NCBI GenBank assembly: GCA_009377535.1
Contig: WHTV01000008.1
Span: 1 to 64,000, forward strand
DNA length: 64,000 bases
DNA from: Kiloniellaceae bacterium
GTDB taxonomy: Bacteria; Pseudomonadota; Alphaproteobacteria; Kiloniellales; Kiloniellaceae
Direction of reading: 5' to 3'
Shown here: positions 62,484-64,000 of the stretch, one piece after another
Numbering within the stretch: the stretch's first letter is position 1
How the letters are laid out: each line of letters begins with the position of its first letter
Position numbers and translations under genes: made by a program
The notes under the pieces: model-generated
The model's input: only the letters and a program-made list of their open reading frames with translations
What the model was told of the DNA's origin: nothing
Database searches by the model: none

Positions 62484-64000
62484 GTGGCCGGACGCATGCG
62501 TTTACCCCAAGGCGGTTTCGTCGCGCACGACGAGCTCCTGACCTTCACCTTCAACGGCAAGACCTACAAGGGCCTCGCCGGCGACACCCTCGCCTCGGCG
62601 CTGCTTGCCAATGGCATCCATATGGTCGGCCGCAGCTTCAAGTACCACCGCCCGCGCGGCATCGTCAGCGCCGGCGGCGAGGAGCCCAATGCCCTCATGC
62701 AGGTCGGCGACGACCCGCGCAGCGAGCCGAACCTGAAGGCAACCCAGGTCGAGTTGGTCGACGGCTTGAAGGCGAAATCGCAGAACGCCTGGCCCTCGCT
62801 GGAGTTCGACGTCGGCGCGCTGAACGGCCTCGCCTCCCGCTTCCTGCCGGCCGGCTTCTACTACAAGACCTTCATGTGGCCGGCCAGCGCCTGGATGACT
62901 TACGAGCACTTCATCCGTCGCGCCGCCGGCCTGGGCGTATCGCCGCGCCAGCGCGACCCGGACCGCTACGACAAGACCTTTGCGCACTGCGACGTGCTGG
63001 TGGTCGGCGGTGGCCCCGCCGGCCTTGCCGCCGCGCTGTCGGCCGGTCGCGCCGGTGCGCGGGTCATCCTCGCCGAGCAGGACCACCTGCTGGGCGGCGC
63101 CCTGCTGAACACCCAGGGCGAGGTGATCGACGGCCAGCCGGCCCGCGACTGGATCGCCGCCGCCGAAGCGGAACTGGCCGCGCTGCCGGAGGTGCGCGTG
63201 CTCAAGCGCACGATCTGCTACGCCGCCTTCGACCACAATTTCTTCGGCCTGGTGGAGAGCGTCACAGACCACCTGCCCAGGCCGCCTGAGAACCTGCCGC
63301 GCAAGCGCCTGTGGAAGCTGCGCACGAAGCAGGTTGTCTACTGCGCCGGTGCCATCGAGCGCCCCCTGGTTTTCGCCGACAACGACCGCCCCGGCGTGAT
63401 GACAGCCTCGGCGGTGCAGAGCTACGTGAACCGTTACGCCCTGCGCCCCGGGCGTCGCGCGGTGGTCTTCACCAACAACGACAGCGGCTACGGCGCCGCG
63501 CTCGACATGAAGGCCGCCGGCATCGAGGTCGCTGCCGTCGTCGATGCCCGCCAGGTACCGGCCGGCCCGTTGACGGAACGCGCCACGGCCCTGGGCCTGC
63601 GTATCCTCGGCGGGTTCGCTATCGTCGCCGTGGAAGGCGCCAGGCGGGTGAAGCGCGTGCGGGTGGCCGAACTGAGCCTCGACGGCAAGACCGTCACCGG
63701 CGTCCCGGAGGCGATCGACTGCGACCTGGTCGCCAGCTCCGGCGGCTGGAATCCGACGGTGCATCTCTTCTGCCAGGCCAAGGGCAAGCTGCGCTGGGAC
63801 GACGAGCATGCCTGCTTCCTGCCCGACGCGGCGATGCAGACCGGCCAGCAATCCGCAGGTGCCGCCAACGGTCGCTTCGGCCTCGGGTCCTGCCTCAGGG
63901 AGGGGACCGAGGCGGGCGCCGCTGCGGCCGCGGCCTGCGGCTTCGCGCCCTCGGACACCGCCGCCTCCCAGGCGGAGGACCGCGATTTCCTGCCGGGGCG
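62484..64000 (+). CDS. soxA: sarcosine oxidase, alpha subunit (5' part)
   Basis: The gene runs past the window end, so only about 505 residues are seen of a usual near-1000. They include the 2Fe-2S-fold-like N-terminus (LLTFTFNGKTYKGLAGDTLA), FKYHRPRGI and an NAD-binding motif VLVVGGGPAGLAAAL near residue 170. The GTG at 62484 has GAGGAGG 9 bp upstream; an in-frame ATG at 62496 is an alternative. The folate-binding C-terminal half and soxG probably follow beyond the window. Confidence 0.94.
   Translation, partial: MAGRMRLPQGGFVAHDELLTFTFNGKTYKGLAGDTLASALLANGIHMVGRSFKYHRPRGIVSAGGEEPNALMQVGDDPRSEPNLKATQVELVDGLKAKSQNAWPSLEFDVGALNGLASRFLPAGFYYKTFMWPASAWMTYEHFIRRAAGLGVSPRQRDPDRYDKTFAHCDVLVVGGGPAGLAAALSAGRAGARVILAEQDHLLGGALLNTQGEVIDGQPARDWIAAAEAELAALPEVRVLKRTICYAAFDHNFFGLVESVTDHLPRPPENLPRKRLWKLRTKQVVYCAGAIERPLVFADNDRPGVMTASAVQSYVNRYALRPGRRAVVFTNNDSGYGAALDMKAAGIEVAAVVDARQVPAGPLTERATALGLRILGGFAIVAVEGARRVKRVRVAELSLDGKTVTGVPEAIDCDLVASSGGWNPTVHLFCQAKGKLRWDDEHACFLPDAAMQTGQQSAGAANGRFGLGSCLREGTEAGAAAAAACGFAPSDTAASQAEDRDFLPG

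Overview
The window is GC-rich, tightly packed DNA with alphaproteobacterial character. The evidence is heterotetrameric sarcosine oxidase genes, a GlxA/GbdR-type regulator, non-pyrrolysine MttB proteins, TadE/TadG proteins, GcvA-type LysR, DUF899, DUF1194 and DUF1638 proteins, and the short palindromic repeats common in that class. A free-living, probably marine or soil, Rhodospirillales/Kiloniellales-like heterotroph fits best. The genus cannot be told. No rRNA, tRNA, CRISPR array, transposase or phage gene was seen.

Layout. 0-13 kb holds accessory genes: a degenerate nuclease-like protein, a double VOC protein, three TadE/TadG proteins, an amidase with a PhnD-like protein, a GFA/XRE pair, a desaturase, a haem-sensor-like adenylate cyclase and an EamA exporter. 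12.1-15.4 kb holds an MttB-family methyltransferase gene divergent from an FAD oxidoreductase gene, with two HutC-type boxes between them. 15.5-18.6 kb is an ArsR-led operon of SRPBCC, VOC and DUF899 proteins. 18.7-22.3 kb holds a histidine-ammonia-lyase paralogue without the MIO triad, an ornithine-cyclodeaminase-like gene and an unknown secreted protein. 22.3-35.4 kb carries hutF, hutI, a PrsT-like TPR protein, hutG, hutC, a small secreted protein, hutU and a TRAP transporter. 35.4-42.8 kb is mixed (VWA protein, GcvA-like regulator, glutamine amidotransferase, two iron-sulfur or cysteine-cluster proteins, a two-sensor-domain kinase). 42.9-48.1 kb holds a second MttB gene, a chemoreceptor and hutH. 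48.2-53.1 kb holds MarR, a histidine kinase and a two-subunit 2-oxoacid:ferredoxin oxidoreductase. 53.6-59.4 kb is a corrinoid one-carbon operon (corrinoid protein, DUF1638, virulence-factor domain protein, MetF-like reductase, methyltetrahydrofolate methyltransferase, corrinoid reactivator). 59.6-64 kb holds a GlxA regulator and soxBDA, with soxA cut by the window end.

How it works together. HutH, HutU, HutI, HutF and HutG form a complete histidine-to-glutamate-plus-formate route. Palindromes of the form TTGTATATACAA stand in front of hutF/hutI, hutG/hutC, hutU, hutH/chemoreceptor and the first MttB gene. The MttB, corrinoid, methyltransferase, MetF and sarcosine oxidase genes form a demethylation route for quaternary amines such as glycine betaine, with methyl groups passing to tetrahydrofolate.

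The most interesting inference is that the two routes are joined. An MttB protein and an FAD amine oxidase carrying HutC boxes suggest removal of N-methyl groups from a histidine betaine (hercynine-like) substrate before the Hut pathway. The MIO-less lyase paralogue could be a second entry by eliminating trimethylamine. Other items to follow up are a structured, attenuator-like leader before the corrinoid protein gene and a 262-bp MITE-like nested inverted repeat inserted at a CTAG shared by two convergent stop codons. Coordinates and motifs were read by eye. Functions rest on recognised family motifs, not on database searches.
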